From Cristatella mucedo (lineage: Eukaryota; Bryozoa; Phylactolaemata; Cristatellidae): a DNA stretch of 64,000 nucleotides. The stretch lies in NCBI GenBank assembly GCA_009760855.2, contig WPIO01000007.1, forward strand, positions 3,208,501 to 3,272,500. Reading direction: 5' to 3'. The notes beneath the pieces were generated by a model, which saw only the letters and a program-made list of their open reading frames with translations, made no database searches and was not told the DNA's origin. Shown here in pieces: positions 12,618 to 24,362 of the stretch. Each line of letters begins with the position of its first letter. Position 1 is the first letter of the stretch. The position numbers were made by a program, and so were the translations under genes.

Positions 12618-12740
12618 GACCAGTACAGCTGTCACCAAGGCGAGCACAGCTGTCACCAAGGCGAGCACAGCTGTCACCAAGGCGAGCACAGCTGTCACCA
12701 AGGCGGGCACAGCTGTCACCAAGGCGGGCACAGCTCTCAC
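12618..12740. repeat. 21-bp minisatellite
   Basis: About six tandem copies of gcgagcacagctgtcaccaa plus g, with a gcggg variant in the last two. It lies in DCAF10-like intron 1. Confidence 0.92.
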
Positions 12741-14119
12741 CAGCCCTGCTGCTAAGCGCAGGCTCATCCTGTTAAGACAGGCCAGCTGCTTCGTCAGCCA
12801 GCCGGCTGGTCTACCCTCTCCTGCACGGGTAGGGTGGGCACTGGAGAGGTGTGGAGGATGGGGGAGCCTGAAGGCCAGCATTGGCTTCGTGGTCACGAAA
12901 GCAGCCAGCCAGCCAGCCAGCCTGCTTGCTCCAAGCCAGCCAACCGGTGGCTCCTCTTTGTCACGGTAGACGACTCCATTCACACCCCGATGAGCAATCA
13001 GGGGGCTCGACAGCAGCTGTAGGTGGCTGCAGCCGGTAGGAGGCTGCACCAGCAGCCACTCCCTTAACCACTCGGCAGCTACAGCAGGTGCCTTGAAGTT
13101 GGTGGGGGAAGGGCCGAAAGGGAAGGGGCAATCCAAATTAGGCTTAACTAGCCTATGCAAGCAAGCCTTTTGGTAACCTACAACGGCCTCTCTAACCAAC
13201 CCTAGGAAGCTGGCTGGAGTAACTTAACTGTAATGGAAGATGGTAGGCTAGCAAATGATCCAAGAGAGTTGGATTTATTAACCAGGCCGAGACAGGGGTA
13301 GAAAGTATCTCGAAGGCTGCTACCACATTTATCCGGGCCAATCGAGACTAAGCAGATACCGGCAACACTCACATAACAATCATAATGATAATGATAATTA
13401 TAATAAGATAGTTGCATAGCACCGTAGGAAAACTAATCTCTTTCCAGGCACTTTGCATATGTTGCAGAAGAATGCAACCATCGACAAAACTGGGGTTTAG
13501 AGGATGCTCAGAAACAAAAAGCCAGATGCACTGATGCTCCGATGCACTGAAAGCCTGACCGATTTACAGGCCCCGGTGTCTGCTGCCGTGATGACTTCCG
13601 AATTGAAGTGATTTGTCGTTCTGTCACTAGACAAGAATGGGTTCAAGGCTACGTCAGGAGGAAATCGGCTGATGCAAGAGAAAGCTGCACTAGTAATAAT
13701 AATAATAATAATAATAATGTACTTGATAACGCGCCCTCAGAGAACTCAATCTTTTTTAAGGCGCTTTACATTTGCTGCAAAGGGAAATGCGATTAAATTG
13801 TGAGTAATATCGTGTTTGATAAACAACATGAATAACATGGTTAAAGGTGACATGCACAGGGTGAGCATGCAAGTGTGGTTAGTGGCAGCATGCACAGTGT
13901 CAGCACGCATAAGCACGTGAAGGACGAATCACAGGGACCCACTACATGCTGTCCTACTAGTGGCAGCAATAATAAGCTGACCAGACAATGACCTTGTCTT
14001 AGTCAGCCACACAGAAGGAGAAACTAGCATTGTAAGCTTTTTAGTGTTGCACTAAGATGGGTGCATGTTGCCACTGTTGGGACAGCAGAGGACAGAAGAG
14101 CTCTGTTGAGACTGGTCTG
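12741..14119 (-). other. DCAF10-like intron 1 segment
   Basis: Intronic, with a LINE family A tail at 13692-13970. The remainder is unassigned, and a 208-codon minus ORF here (12573-13199) is built on the minisatellite and looks non-coding. Confidence 0.5.
13692..13970 (-). mobile_element. LINE family A 3' end
   Basis: It begins with (AAT)8 on the plus strand, followed by the tail block tgataacgcgccctcagaga and ggcgctttacatttgctgca. The 3' UTR then contains gtgacatgcacagggt, agcatgcaagtgtggttag and agggacccact. Confidence 0.8.
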
Positions 14120-14300
14120 TTGCTCCAAGCTTTGCTACTGTTCAGCTCTGTTTCTCCGCAAGTTGTGCCTCTTGTCCCCGAAGTCATGAATTCGAATCCT
14201 ACGGTGGGCGATCCTGTATTGCCACTGCAAGCGGCAGTGATAGCCGTAAAGGCTCTCCTGTCACTGTACAAAAGAGGCCATTGAATCTTCCAAAGTGCCT
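14120..14300 (+). mobile_element. tRNA-derived SINE, family 2
   Basis: gtcatgaattcgaatcctac, tattgccactgcaagcggca, gtgatagccgtaaaggctct, cctgtcactgtacaaaagag. Confidence 0.65.
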
Positions 14301-14806
14301 GCCAGACACGGGTGCCTTCGCCGAAGGCTGCTGCAAACAGTAGTTCGGATTGTCCGCCGGGCTCTCCCGGAGAGGCTCGGCACAACAAGCTTTTATATTT
14401 GGATGCCAATCTCGTTATTTTACATATAAAACACACACTTACACAATAACACATACACATAGCCCTACTACATAACTTTAATTGCTGCCTAACTGGGAGC
14501 CTCTCAAGTACCAGTTTTTTATTTAGTCTTATCGGTGTACTTGAGTTAAACCAACTGCACTATCGGTAGTTGCAACATAAGAGGATGTGCTCGACTAAGA
14601 AAACACTGCCGATACAACCAAGATGTCAGCTGTGCTCGACTAAGAAAACACTTGCTCGAAAAGAACATTATGAAGCCGACACCAGTTTCCCAAAAGACCT
14701 GCGGAATGACCCTTATGCCAGACTCCTCGCAAAAAAGAAAAGGTTGCAAGCTTCCAGCACATGACTTTCTCTGCCTGAGAAGGGTGGGTGAGAGGTCTGA
14801 GATTGT

Positions 14807-15317
<511 letters not shown>

Positions 15318-15982
15318 AGATACAGACAGAGTGGGTGAGAGACAGACACAGACAGAGTGAATAAGTGAGGGGGGAGGACGAAGGAGAGTGAGTCAGAGTA
15401 ATAAATGGGTACACGAGTTGAGACAGATAAATAGATACATGCTACAACTACATTTGCCTGAAACTATCAGCTAGGTTCTGCACCATCAGCTAGGTTGTGC
15501 TTCATCACTACAGGACATCAGAGGAGCAAATTTCAAATGTATAAAGCACCAAAGGGCAAGACCAGACACCGACGGCCTTAAAATACCTCAGCAGAAGCAA
15601 GGGAAAAAATGACTGGACACCCAAGTATATAAAACGGCACCACCCACGATTCTGTAATCTGCATGGATTTTTTGCGGTTCGACAACCAAGAGCACACATT
15701 AACTCTTGCATGCCACCCACCCCCTTAATAACCTAGAAAATCGTGAGCTGACCAAAAAGGCTCGTAATAATTTATCGGAGCTGTCTGAAAGGGATTCAGA
15801 TGAAAACCAGAGCCCGTGGATCTGTAGAACTTCGTCTGGCAGCAGGTAGTGGCAATGGTGAGCAGTAGCAGCTGAGACATCGGAGTGACCAACACGATTG
15901 AGGAGGACGCTGAAGGAGGCCAGTAGCTCACCCGGAAGCTTAAGAGCATGCTAACACCTGTGGACATCTACGGTAGCCATGA

Positions 15983-16013
15983 CTGCTGCTGCTGCTGCTG
16001 CTGCAGCAGCAGT
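15983..16013. repeat. (CTG)n-CAG inverted trinucleotide run
   Basis: About seven CTG units directly followed by CAGCAGCAG, so the strand can fold on itself. In DCAF10-like intron 1. Confidence 0.85.
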
Positions 16014-17591
16014 AGATGCTGCTATTGATGATGCTTCCACTGCTCACACAGCAACCGAGTGCACCAGATAAGAGATAGGGCCACATAACACTGTTTACTG
16101 CTCACTTCAGCATCAAGGACTTGCCCATGGGACTTTGTCAATGGCAAGCAGCAGAACCATATGCAAGAGACTGAACCTACGCAGAAAAGAAGAGCAGCCT
16201 GGCTTCTGTAGACCACGAGCATTACAGCCTCTGACGGCACGGTGAAAACATGATCAAGTAGTGTCAGTGGTCACGTGTACATGGGTGGGGGTCCCCAACA
16301 AAGTAGTAACCTAGAGCTGAAGAGGACAGGCTGGGTCACGAGGGTACAAGATATGCGTGATGTTGAAGCCTTTTGACAAATTCATCGATCGATCCGCTCA
16401 GCTCAGGTTACTTCCCTAGCTGTCATAAGGCATTCGAATGGCTCAAATGGAATGCATAGGTGAGTCCAAGACTTGCCAGATATCGAGGCTCATTTTGCCG
16501 GTGCTCGGCAAGTTGGTCTATAGTTCGCAAGAGGCCCTCCACCCCCATGTACCTAAGGCCAGCCATAAATCACTGTTAAAAACTTGTGGGCGGTTGACAT
16601 GTTCAAACCAAGCAAAGCATCATCCTTGGTCTAGCATTCCGACCGGGAGATAGTGAATGATTGCTAAGCTGCTTCCCAACAATGCAATCGCGATGCACTA
16701 GCTATTAAGGAGTCCTCCACTTTCGGGAGCAAACTGCTGCTCCCTAATTGTGCAAGGAGCTCCTCAGCAGTTTGGCACAGACCGTGATCCCATCTCAGCT
16801 AGCAACATGGGCCAGGTGCCTGCCACACCATTACCAGCAATGGAGGTGACTGACCACTAACAACAGCCCCTGCGAAAGTTTATGAACAACCTGCAGCAAG
16901 TAGTCGTCGGAGCCATCGACCGTGAATGATAAGACGAGCTCCTATTTGCTGGACGCCTAGCACTAAGCAGCTGCCTACCCGAGTTGTAGCAACCAAGGAA
17001 AGTGCAGGCGTGCCTTCGGTCACGCACCAATGAGCATTCATGGCTGAACAGCAGGGGGTTACTGCCTCTACCTGAGCTCGAGGGAAGAGACGATCCTGTG
17101 CTGCCGGCTAATCGCTGCTTGGCCGGTCGGGAAGAGGTCACAAACGCCCTTCCCAGTTCTGGCTGCTGCACGATGCAGCCAGCAAGTCCCTCGAGGCCTG
17201 GCAGCCTCGAAGTCGACTGACAGTCAACAACGGGTCAACACTCCCAAACCGGTGCAGCACGGCTGTTGCGGGCGCCTCTAGAAGGTCGAGGCCAATTATG
17301 ACAGCCACGAAGAAAGGAACGAAAGTTCGAGATGAAAATGGACCACCGTCGAGATGATGTCGACTGAGGCAAAGGGTAACTTCCGGTGGAGCTAGACGTC
17401 TTTCGTCGTACCCGGCTGCCGCCGCGGCGGCCGGCCGAGTGGAAGACCGGGCTGAGTACCGGGAGAAGATTGGGGATGGGCGGTCGGTGGGCGACAGCGC
17501 GAGGAACGACAGCGGCCGCCGCGGCGAACGCGCTGCCGGCGGCGGCGGCGGCTGAGTACCGGGCTGAGTAGCGGGTGGACCGGCGGCTTAC

Positions 17592-17887
17592 CCGTCGTGT
17601 GAGAAGTCGAAGCTGAAGACTCCGCCGTGGTCGAGAAGAGCGGGCGGCGGCTCGGCTAGCTTCGCCGCTCGTGAAAGCGGGTCGCAGAGGGAGGGCACGT
17701 GTCCGCTGTATCCGCTCTGAGTCGAGTACGTACACTGCACCCGCTCGTAGATGCTGCGGTGCAGGCGCGAAGCGCCGCTCCCGAAGCAGCGCTTCGCGTG
17801 CGCGTCGCACGCGCGTGTCCCGTAGGCCAGGCGGCCGGATATTTCCCTTCTGGCCGTCCATTGCCACGGTAAGAAGCGGTCATTCAT
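17592..17887 (-). CDS. DCAF10: DCAF10-like WD40 protein, exon 1 (start exon)
   Basis: This is the first coding exon of a predicted CUL4-DDB1 ubiquitin-ligase substrate receptor. The ATG at 17887 opens a frame beginning MNDRFLPWQW; a second ATG at 17883 lies in another frame. The exon ends in the first WD40 blade (HGGVFSFDFSHDG) at a consensus donor (GG, then gtaag at 17591-17587). It leaves phase 2, which exon 2 completes as a Gly codon, reading SHDGTLLVCACE across the junction. Residues 1-98 come from this exon, and the leader is Arg/Ala-rich. The exon lies in a CpG island. Assignment rests on recalled similarity to metazoan DCAF10 (WDR32) in the blade sequence and order. The start is the first in-frame ATG I can support, but an upstream non-coding exon is possible. 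Confidence 0.8.
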
Positions 17888-18110
17888 GGTCGGCCGGACT
17901 GAGCGACGAGGAGCTCTTGAACATCGCTACGTCGCCAGCCGGACACGGCTCGCCCAAATTACCAGCCCGAAGCCGCGGCACTAGAGTTCAAGGCCGCGGC
18001 AGGTCACTTTGGGCGGTCCTGCTCGCTGGGCGCCCTCCCATCCCTCCCCCCATTGGCCGGCGGCCGCTGCTGGAATTGCGGTCGTAACAACAGCGACTGC
18101 TAGCCAACTA
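17885..18110 (-). promoter_or_regulatory. CpG-rich promoter region of the DCAF10-like gene
   Basis: The GC- and CpG-rich sequence around exon 1 continues about 200 bp upstream of the start codon. It holds an inverted CCAAT motif (attgg on the plus strand at 18052-18056) and a GGGCGG box near 18011. There is no TATA box at a sensible distance. This pattern fits a housekeeping CpG-island promoter. The transcription start is not determined. Confidence 0.45.
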
Positions 18111-18399
18111 TGCGCACGCCAGCGCCGGCTCAGCCGGACTGGTCATCATTCTGCAATTCAAGGTTACTCTGTCGCCGGAAGCCTCTGATCTATCTTCAGC
18201 TGTCTCTAGACGGGCGGCAGTTTGGAGTTGAGTCGCCGGGGAACTTGCCTCGAGTTCCAATCGCCCAGGTGTGCGAGCTGTGCGAGCTGTTCGCGATCGG
18301 AACTATCGTCTATAACTAACTATATATATATATCGTCTATAACTAACTATAACTAACTATCGTCATTGTCAGGCGACGGGTACATTAGTCCTTGCCTGA

Positions 18400-19990
18400 C
18401 AATGATAATAAGATAGTAATAAAAAAATTTCTCAAACCATAAGAGAACTAAATCTCTATCCAGGCTCATTAAAACTTGCAGCAAGTGAAACAATAACCAT
18501 ACAAATAATGATATTAAAAACAACCGCACGCTTGTATAGCCCCCAGCCAGGTAAATTAAAAATAATGATACAGTTGTTATAGCCCCCCTCGCCAGAGAAA
18601 TTAATATCTTTCTAGGCACTTTAAATTTTCTGTAAAGAAAGCATGATCGAATGGTTGGCGGTAGTATACTCAATGAATAGCAAGCATAACATGGTAAGAG
18701 GTGACATGCACAGGATAAGCATGCAAATATGGTTAGTGGCAGCACGCATAAGCACATAAAGGTCGAATCACATGGACCCACTAAATGCTGTGATAAGCAG
18801 ATGCCTTTTTATTTTATTTTCAAATTCGGTAAAGTCAGGGCATGCCGTGACGCAAGTCGGAAGTGAGTCCGGGCAGGCTTTGGAAGCATACGAACTAAAG
18901 GCACTGTCTCCAAAGGATTTCAACGATTTGGTTCCAATAAGAAGGGGGCACAATGCTTAGCACGTGGGGAGTATATCTGATAGGTTGGGTGGAGCCAAAG
19001 AATGAAGAAACCTAAAAGTGAGTGACAGAGCCTTGAAGTCGTTGCGTTGCTTGACTGGGGGCCAGTGCAGGTTGGAGAGAAGCGGTGTGATGTGGTAACT
19101 GCGACGCTCACGACAGACAAGCCTAGCTACAGAGTTTTACCCAGCTGTAAGCACCTGAGTGCACAGGCCGGTAGACCAGCAAACAGTAAGTTACAGAAGT
19201 CGAGACAACATTTTGCAAATGCACGGACCAATTTATATATGGTATCCCTGTCTAAACAAGCCCAAATTTTAGCAATTTGAGCAGCTGAAAGTAGGCAGAC
19301 TTGATTGTGGAGCTGACGTGGTCGTCTAACGAAAGGTCACTTTGGAAAAGGACACCTTGATTTCATGTAGATTCAACAGGAGATATACTGTCAGAGCCGA
19401 TTGCGAACGTTAAATTTTTTCAATTTTTGAGTCACACTTGGTTTTCCTACAAATAGTAAATAATGACTTGAAAAGTATAAAAACACGCAGAAGGCAGAAC
19501 TCAGGACCGCTGGTTAGTGGGACCCCTGGATGGTAACATTCACTGAAATACTACCTGGTCACGGCCAGAGAAAATTCGGGAGCTAGCGAAGTATTTAACC
19601 AGCCACGGTTGTTACTTCGTGCGTAGTTCCCAATCCAAGCTAGGTATCGAACATGATGAATAGCCGATCGGTACGATCTTCTAATTAAAAGTTTCAAGAA
19701 TTTGAAAAACTAGATCCGCATTTATGAACGTTAGACATTGGTCGCACCGCAGTGTCTCCAATTAGCGAGCAAGCCAACTCGTTCCTGCAAGACGCTTAGA
19801 GCATCCGATTATGAGTTCAGTTTTATCGTCGCTAAGTTTAGGGAGATTGGCCAATATTCCTAATCCGATGTCTGCCAGATAAGCGTCACCTTTTTCATTC
19901 ACCGTCGTTGACTCCAAGTGCTTGACAAGTACTGCCGGGTATTGTGGTGATAGTACTAAAGCCTGGAACTTACTTCTGACTGGCGTCACG
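18400..19990 (-). mobile_element. LINE family A copy (L2-like) with RT C-terminus and 3' tail
   Basis: On the plus strand this starts with an AT-rich (ATA-type) run and the conserved 3' tail, including a ~45-bp stem-loop block. It continues with the GDSAFSSYASKA block and TEFENKIKRHLLITAFSG at 18770-18950, then LADIGLGILANLPKLSDDKTEL near 19800-19870. So it runs from the 3' end back into the RT. Multiple stops are present. Confidence 0.75.
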
Positions 19991-20009
19991 ACACCCCCTG
20001 ACGACCATA

Positions 20010-20228
20010 TTTAAAAAGAAAGTAAAAACGATTCTACTTACCACAGCATTTAGTGGGTCTATATGATTCTTCCTTTGTGTGCTTATGCGTGCTGACACTG
20101 TGCATGCTGCCACTAACCATTCTATCATTCTTCCTTTGCAGCAAATGTAAAGTGCCTAGAAAGCGATTGCGTTCTCTGAGGGCTCTATAAGAAATGTGCT
20201 ATTATTACTATGACTATTATTATTATCG
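20010..20228 (+). mobile_element. LINE family A 3' end
   Basis: It shows ttccacag-type UTR text, tgtgcttatgcgtgctgaca, cagcaaatgtaaagtgccta, gaaagcgattgcgttctctg, then an ATT-rich tail ending at about 20228. Confidence 0.75.
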
Positions 20229-20504
20229 ATAGCGTAGGCGTACGATCGGGATTTATAGCTAACAATTCCACAGAAGCTGCTTAGCTCGAGCTTTAAAATA
20301 TCTCTTAGGGCAATTCTGGTCAGGACACTGTCTCTCTACCAGTCACCCTAGAAATCTCAGCAGCATCTGACAGACTTAGCCGCCGGTTACTTCTGGAAAG
20401 ACCCTCAATGCACCTCGGCACCAGTGGCTGCGATCAAATGGGGCAGGTCCTACCTCAGTGAGAAATGTCAGTGTGTAGATGCAAATGTCATTCATTTGTA
20501 TAGT

Positions 20505-20690
20505 GCTTAATATAGCTTAACCTTTATTCAGGCGCTTCACGTATGCCATGGGGCTCGAGCCCACGACCTCGGTCATCAAATACATTCATTCACCTTGATA
20601 TTTGTCGAGGCGGACACCTTGACCGGTGAGCAAAAAACCAGCTTTCGGCCATTCTTGGAGCCCTTAAAGTAAGCGCTACCGGTCGATCCG
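20505..20690 (-). mobile_element. tRNA-derived SINE, family 1
   Basis: Antisense copy: aggcgcttcacgtatgccat, ggggctcgagcccacgacct, cggtcatcaaatacattcat, gacaccttgaccggtgagca. Confidence 0.6.
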
Positions 20691-20749
20691 GTCGTACTAT
20701 GTCCTCGTCTGTTCACCATTTTCACTCTCCCGCGCGGGAGAGTGAATAT

Positions 20750-21620
20750 ACCGAGGATATCATCCTAGCCAAACACAAACAAGGCTTCCATTCTCCACGC
20801 CGACGAGACTCAGCTCTGCCTGACCTTTGACGCTTCTATGGCCTTGTTCCGTACCCGAATCGATTTGAGTCTCGTAAAACACGCGACGACGACATTCGCA
20901 CTTGGGTGATCATTAACTTCCTGAAGCTTAATGGTGGTAAGACCAAACTAATAGTTATGGGCAAGCCTAATGTCACCCCTCAAGTTACAAAACCTTACCC
21001 TCAAGATTAAGTCATCTGACGTCACTCCAGTGACGTCTTCGCGTAATCTGGGCCTGCTGTTCCACAGAGACTTGCCATGGGATGGGCAGAATTCCTTCGC
21101 TATCAAGTCGGCTTACTTTCAGAAGAGAAACTTTGCCAAAATAAGTGAGGATTAGGCTAGAGTACGACAGCCAAACTAGTTCTCGTGTTTGTGTCGTTGC
21201 TGCAATATTACTGCAAGTCATTTCATTATCAGGACTCTTTGACTCAGGGCCCTTGAACGTCTGCAACCGGTGCAAAGCTCAGCAGCTCGTCTGGCCTTTC
21301 ATCAAAGGCGTAGCTGCCACATCGCACTATTCGTATCTGGGCTTCAGCGGCTCCCTATCAAGCATTGAATCGGCTGCAATGTCCGTGTACAGTATCAAGC
21401 TTTGAATCGCTTGCAGCAGCAGCCTACTTATTCGACCTCCATGCTCCTTCAGTGTTCTATGCAAAACCACCCGCTCCTCGGCGTCCAGTCGTATTCAAGT
21501 CCTCGCACTAAATTGGAATCTTTTGGTGATCGGCCCTTCGAATTGTATGTACCGAAAGTCTGGAACTCGCAGCAGTTTTTGGTCACTATCTGTAATGAAT
21601 TTGAACCAGGTTAATCTCAT
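20750..21620 (+). mobile_element. Degenerate LINE reverse transcriptase fragment
   Basis: The plus strand reads LHADETQLCLTFD (compare the YADDTQLY catalytic motif), FLKLNGGKTKLIVMG, SRNLGLLFHRDLP, SAARLAFHQRRSCHIALF and GDRPFELYVPKVWNS. These are successive blocks of a non-LTR RT C-terminal half, broken by stops and frameshifts. The catalytic DD has become DE. Confidence 0.75.
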
Positions 21621-21825
21621 CAAAAGATGCAGCTGTTTCGCTCAGCTTTCTATTAGCGCTGGTGAACTCATGTTCGCTTTTTTGTGTGCATCGCATATTT
21701 ACCTACGTGCGATTTCCTTCAAGTTACTAGCCATAGGTTCTACTAATCGGTGGCCCGAGTATCTTCCTGTACCTTTTAGCATCCAGGCCCAACCACGATA
21801 CTCGTGTGCCTGCCCCTGTAATGCA

Positions 21826-21925
21826 ATGTAATGTATCTCCGTCTGAAACTCCACAAAATCGCAAAGACTATGTGGGTGTTACTAAGGACAGTTTTGCATA
21901 GCCCAAGCTTAATCTAGTGCTAGCG
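21826..21925 (-). mobile_element. LINE family B 3' terminus fragment
   Basis: aatgtatctccgtctgaaac, tccacaaaatcgcaaagact, atgtgggtgttactaaggac. Only the last ~100 bp of the family. Confidence 0.6.
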
Positions 21926-22049
21926 CAGTGTAGTAATTGTGACATACTCGCTAACTAACAAGCCTAGCTCATTATAGGGGTTGATAACATGCTCAGTGTC
22001 AGCAGGCCAAGGAAGGCTAACACGGACAATTCATACGGCGGACCGAGCG

Positions 22050-22370
22050 AATGCTATGAGAAAAAGGTAGGTACAGGCATGCAGCTTCTGCTTGTACGTC
22101 GTTCGTTCAGGAATGCTGTGAAGTCAGTCGAGAGTGAGTTCCAGACTTTGGGAGCAAGCAAAACAAAGGCAAAGGTCTCCAAAAATGTAACGTTGGCTAG
22201 AGGCTCCGCTAAATGCCTCGAGTTGGAAGACGTGTTGGTATAGAGGAAAACCCGACGATGAAAGATTTCATATTGGCAGGCCGCAGTAAGAGAGTATATG
22301 GACCTAAAAGTGAGTGAGAGAGTGTTCTGAAGTTGGTACACAGCTCGCTGTTAAGCCAGCGCAAGTCTGC
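22050..22370 (-). mobile_element. LINE family A fragment
   Basis: It shows antisense text of the VWNSLSTDFTAFLNE block on the minus strand (22075-22150), aaggtctccaaaaatgtaac and gtgagtgagagagtgttctg. The 3' tail is absent. Confidence 0.6.
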
Positions 22371-23284
22371 GAGATTTGGCGTCACACGACAGTCACGACA
22401 GTCACGACGTTCACGACAGGCACGCTTGGCTGCAAGGTTTTTCCGCTAGCGACAAGCGTCTTTAACGACGACGCGAAGAGGGCAGCAGCGAGAATTGTTG
22501 AGCGGCCGCGCTCGCGCGGTATTCTCAAACACTCGCCTGGACGTGCAGCGCGACGCGCAGCGGATATACGCTCGCCGCGCCGGTCGCCGACGGACGCGGC
22601 GGGCATAGCAGACTGCAATTTGGCGCAACAAATTCGCGACTGCATAGCTCGCGCGCGCGCGCGCGTTCATCGGCAGTTTCATTACGCCTCCGGTTAGGTC
22701 GAAGAGCGTCCGTGGAAATTTTAAACAAAGCCGGTGTTTTAAAGCTCCGCGAATTGAGCGCCGACTGGGAGAGCAGTTTCGGCGACATCGCAATCGCCAG
22801 ATCGGCATTAGACGCATGACCCGGATGCTGCGCGATCTTTGTCCGCCCGTCCGTCCGCCCCCCCCCCCAGCTCGCAGCGAGACTCCTCCACCGGCGTTCT
22901 GTCTCATGACGGTAGACCGCCAGCTGGCGGGCGTCCTGCATGTTGAAGTCGTCGCTCATTTCACCCCACATCGTGGCGGGTTGGAGCAAGTGGGAAAGGC
23001 GGTCGGACGCGGACGAGCGACGTGTCCGATTGTAGCATGCTGCTCAGTCGACTAGCTACTTACGGCTAGAGCCTGAACGCGATCGCTTCTCGTTAGCAGC
23101 CTGAGCCCTGATTTAGGCAACTATTCTCACCATCGCATTCCGTCACCCTAGGGTTCCGGAACAAAAGGCGATGAACAAACCGACGAACTCAGAACCAGAG
23201 CGTGCAAAGGCCGCCTCCCATAACATCTTTGCAGTACAAACAAATGCCGCTCTGGTGGGCCCAGGGGAAAAGGCGCTCGGTTTT

Positions 23285-23425
23285 AATGACTGAGGTCAAG
23301 GTACTTTCCTTAGACGACCGAGGTCGTGGGCTCAAGCCGTGCAGCATACGTGAAGCGCCTAGATAGAGATTCAGATCCCTTAGGTCGCTATAACATTGAA
23401 TTATGTCTTTATTTTATTAAGGGCC
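23285..23425 (+). mobile_element. tRNA-derived SINE, family 1
   Basis: gacgaccgaggtcgtgggct, caagccgtgcagcatacgtg, aagcgcctagatagagattc, agatcccttaggtcgctata, then an A/T-rich tail. This is the best SINE-LINE tail match. Confidence 0.65.
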
Positions 23426-23507
23426 GATGGCCTCCGCTCTGGTGCCGACCTTCGAAGGTGAAGGCCGCCTGGCAGACCTTTAGCCTCACCGTTAGAAGAA
23501 AATACTA

Positions 23508-23680
23508 GCCGATTCAACAGCCTCTTTAGTATAGCAACAGAAAGCCTTCACGGGGCTAGCGCTGCCGCTACAGCAATAAATGATCGCCCTCCGCAGAATG
23601 CGAAACCATGACCTTGAAAGACCGACGACGTGAAAATCAACCGCCTTACCTAGTGTGCCATCACGTCGCACGATGGCTTC
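23508..23680 (-). mobile_element. tRNA-derived SINE, family 2
   Basis: Antisense: gccgattcaacagcctcttt, cgaaaccatgaccttgaaag, caaccgccttacctagtgtg. The middle part is diverged. Confidence 0.6.
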
Positions 23681-24077
23681 GTTAAAAAAAAACATGCACC
23701 CTCGACGACTCCGAAAATGGGGCCAAAGGCATGCCTCTAGGGAGCGCCACCTTCGCCAGTGTGAAACTACTACAGTTACTTACCTTCCGGAAGCGCCCGA
23801 AGCTTCTGCGCCGCAGCCAATCCGATGCCGGGAGGCTGACCCTGCTGACCCGCCCGCCCGGACGGCAATTAGTGCTTATCTATTCGGCGAGCCGGTAGCA
23901 GCGCGTCGAGGGCGAAGGCTTCTTTCGACCTATTTATAACGAATGGCCCTGTCTAGACAATCTAATCGCGCGACCTCACAATGACAGTTACGCCCTCTTC
24001 TAAAGGCCGACCACGGACGAGGGGGAAGCTGAAGGCCAAGGCTGCGAGCCTCTCTCTGTCTCTCTCTCGCCCTCTCT

Positions 24078-24362
24078 TAATAATAAAAATAATAACAACA
24101 CGCTTGATTTAGCGCCCTCAGATAATTCAATCTCTTTTCAGGCGCTTTACATTTGTTGCAAGGGAAACACGATCGAATGGTAAGTGGTAGCATGCTCGAT
24201 AAACAACTAGAATAACATAGTTACGTGTGACTTGCACAGGGTCAGCATGCAAGTGTGGTTAGTGAGAGCATGCAGTGTCAGCATGCATAAGCACATAACG
24301 GACGAATCACAGGGACCCAGTAAATGCTGTGATAAATATGTGCGTTTTTAATTTCTAGACTT
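24078..24362 (-). mobile_element. LINE family A 3' end
   Basis: It has an AT-rich simple tail, the conserved tail block and the same 3' UTR as the 13.7 kb copy: cagggtcagcatgcaagtgt, then cacagggacccagtaaatgc. Confidence 0.8.

Noticed and set aside
22525-22989. Minus-strand ORF beginning MWGEMSDDFNMQDARQ
   Set aside because: The first 25 residues look protein-like, but the rest is Arg/Ala-rich CpG text with a (CG)n run, and I found no donor in a sensible place. Kept out for lack of support.
23285-23360. Possible tRNA genes at SINE heads
   Set aside because: Box A and B resemblances occur, but no complete cloverleaf with acceptor stem could be drawn, and each is followed by a SINE body and LINE-like tail.
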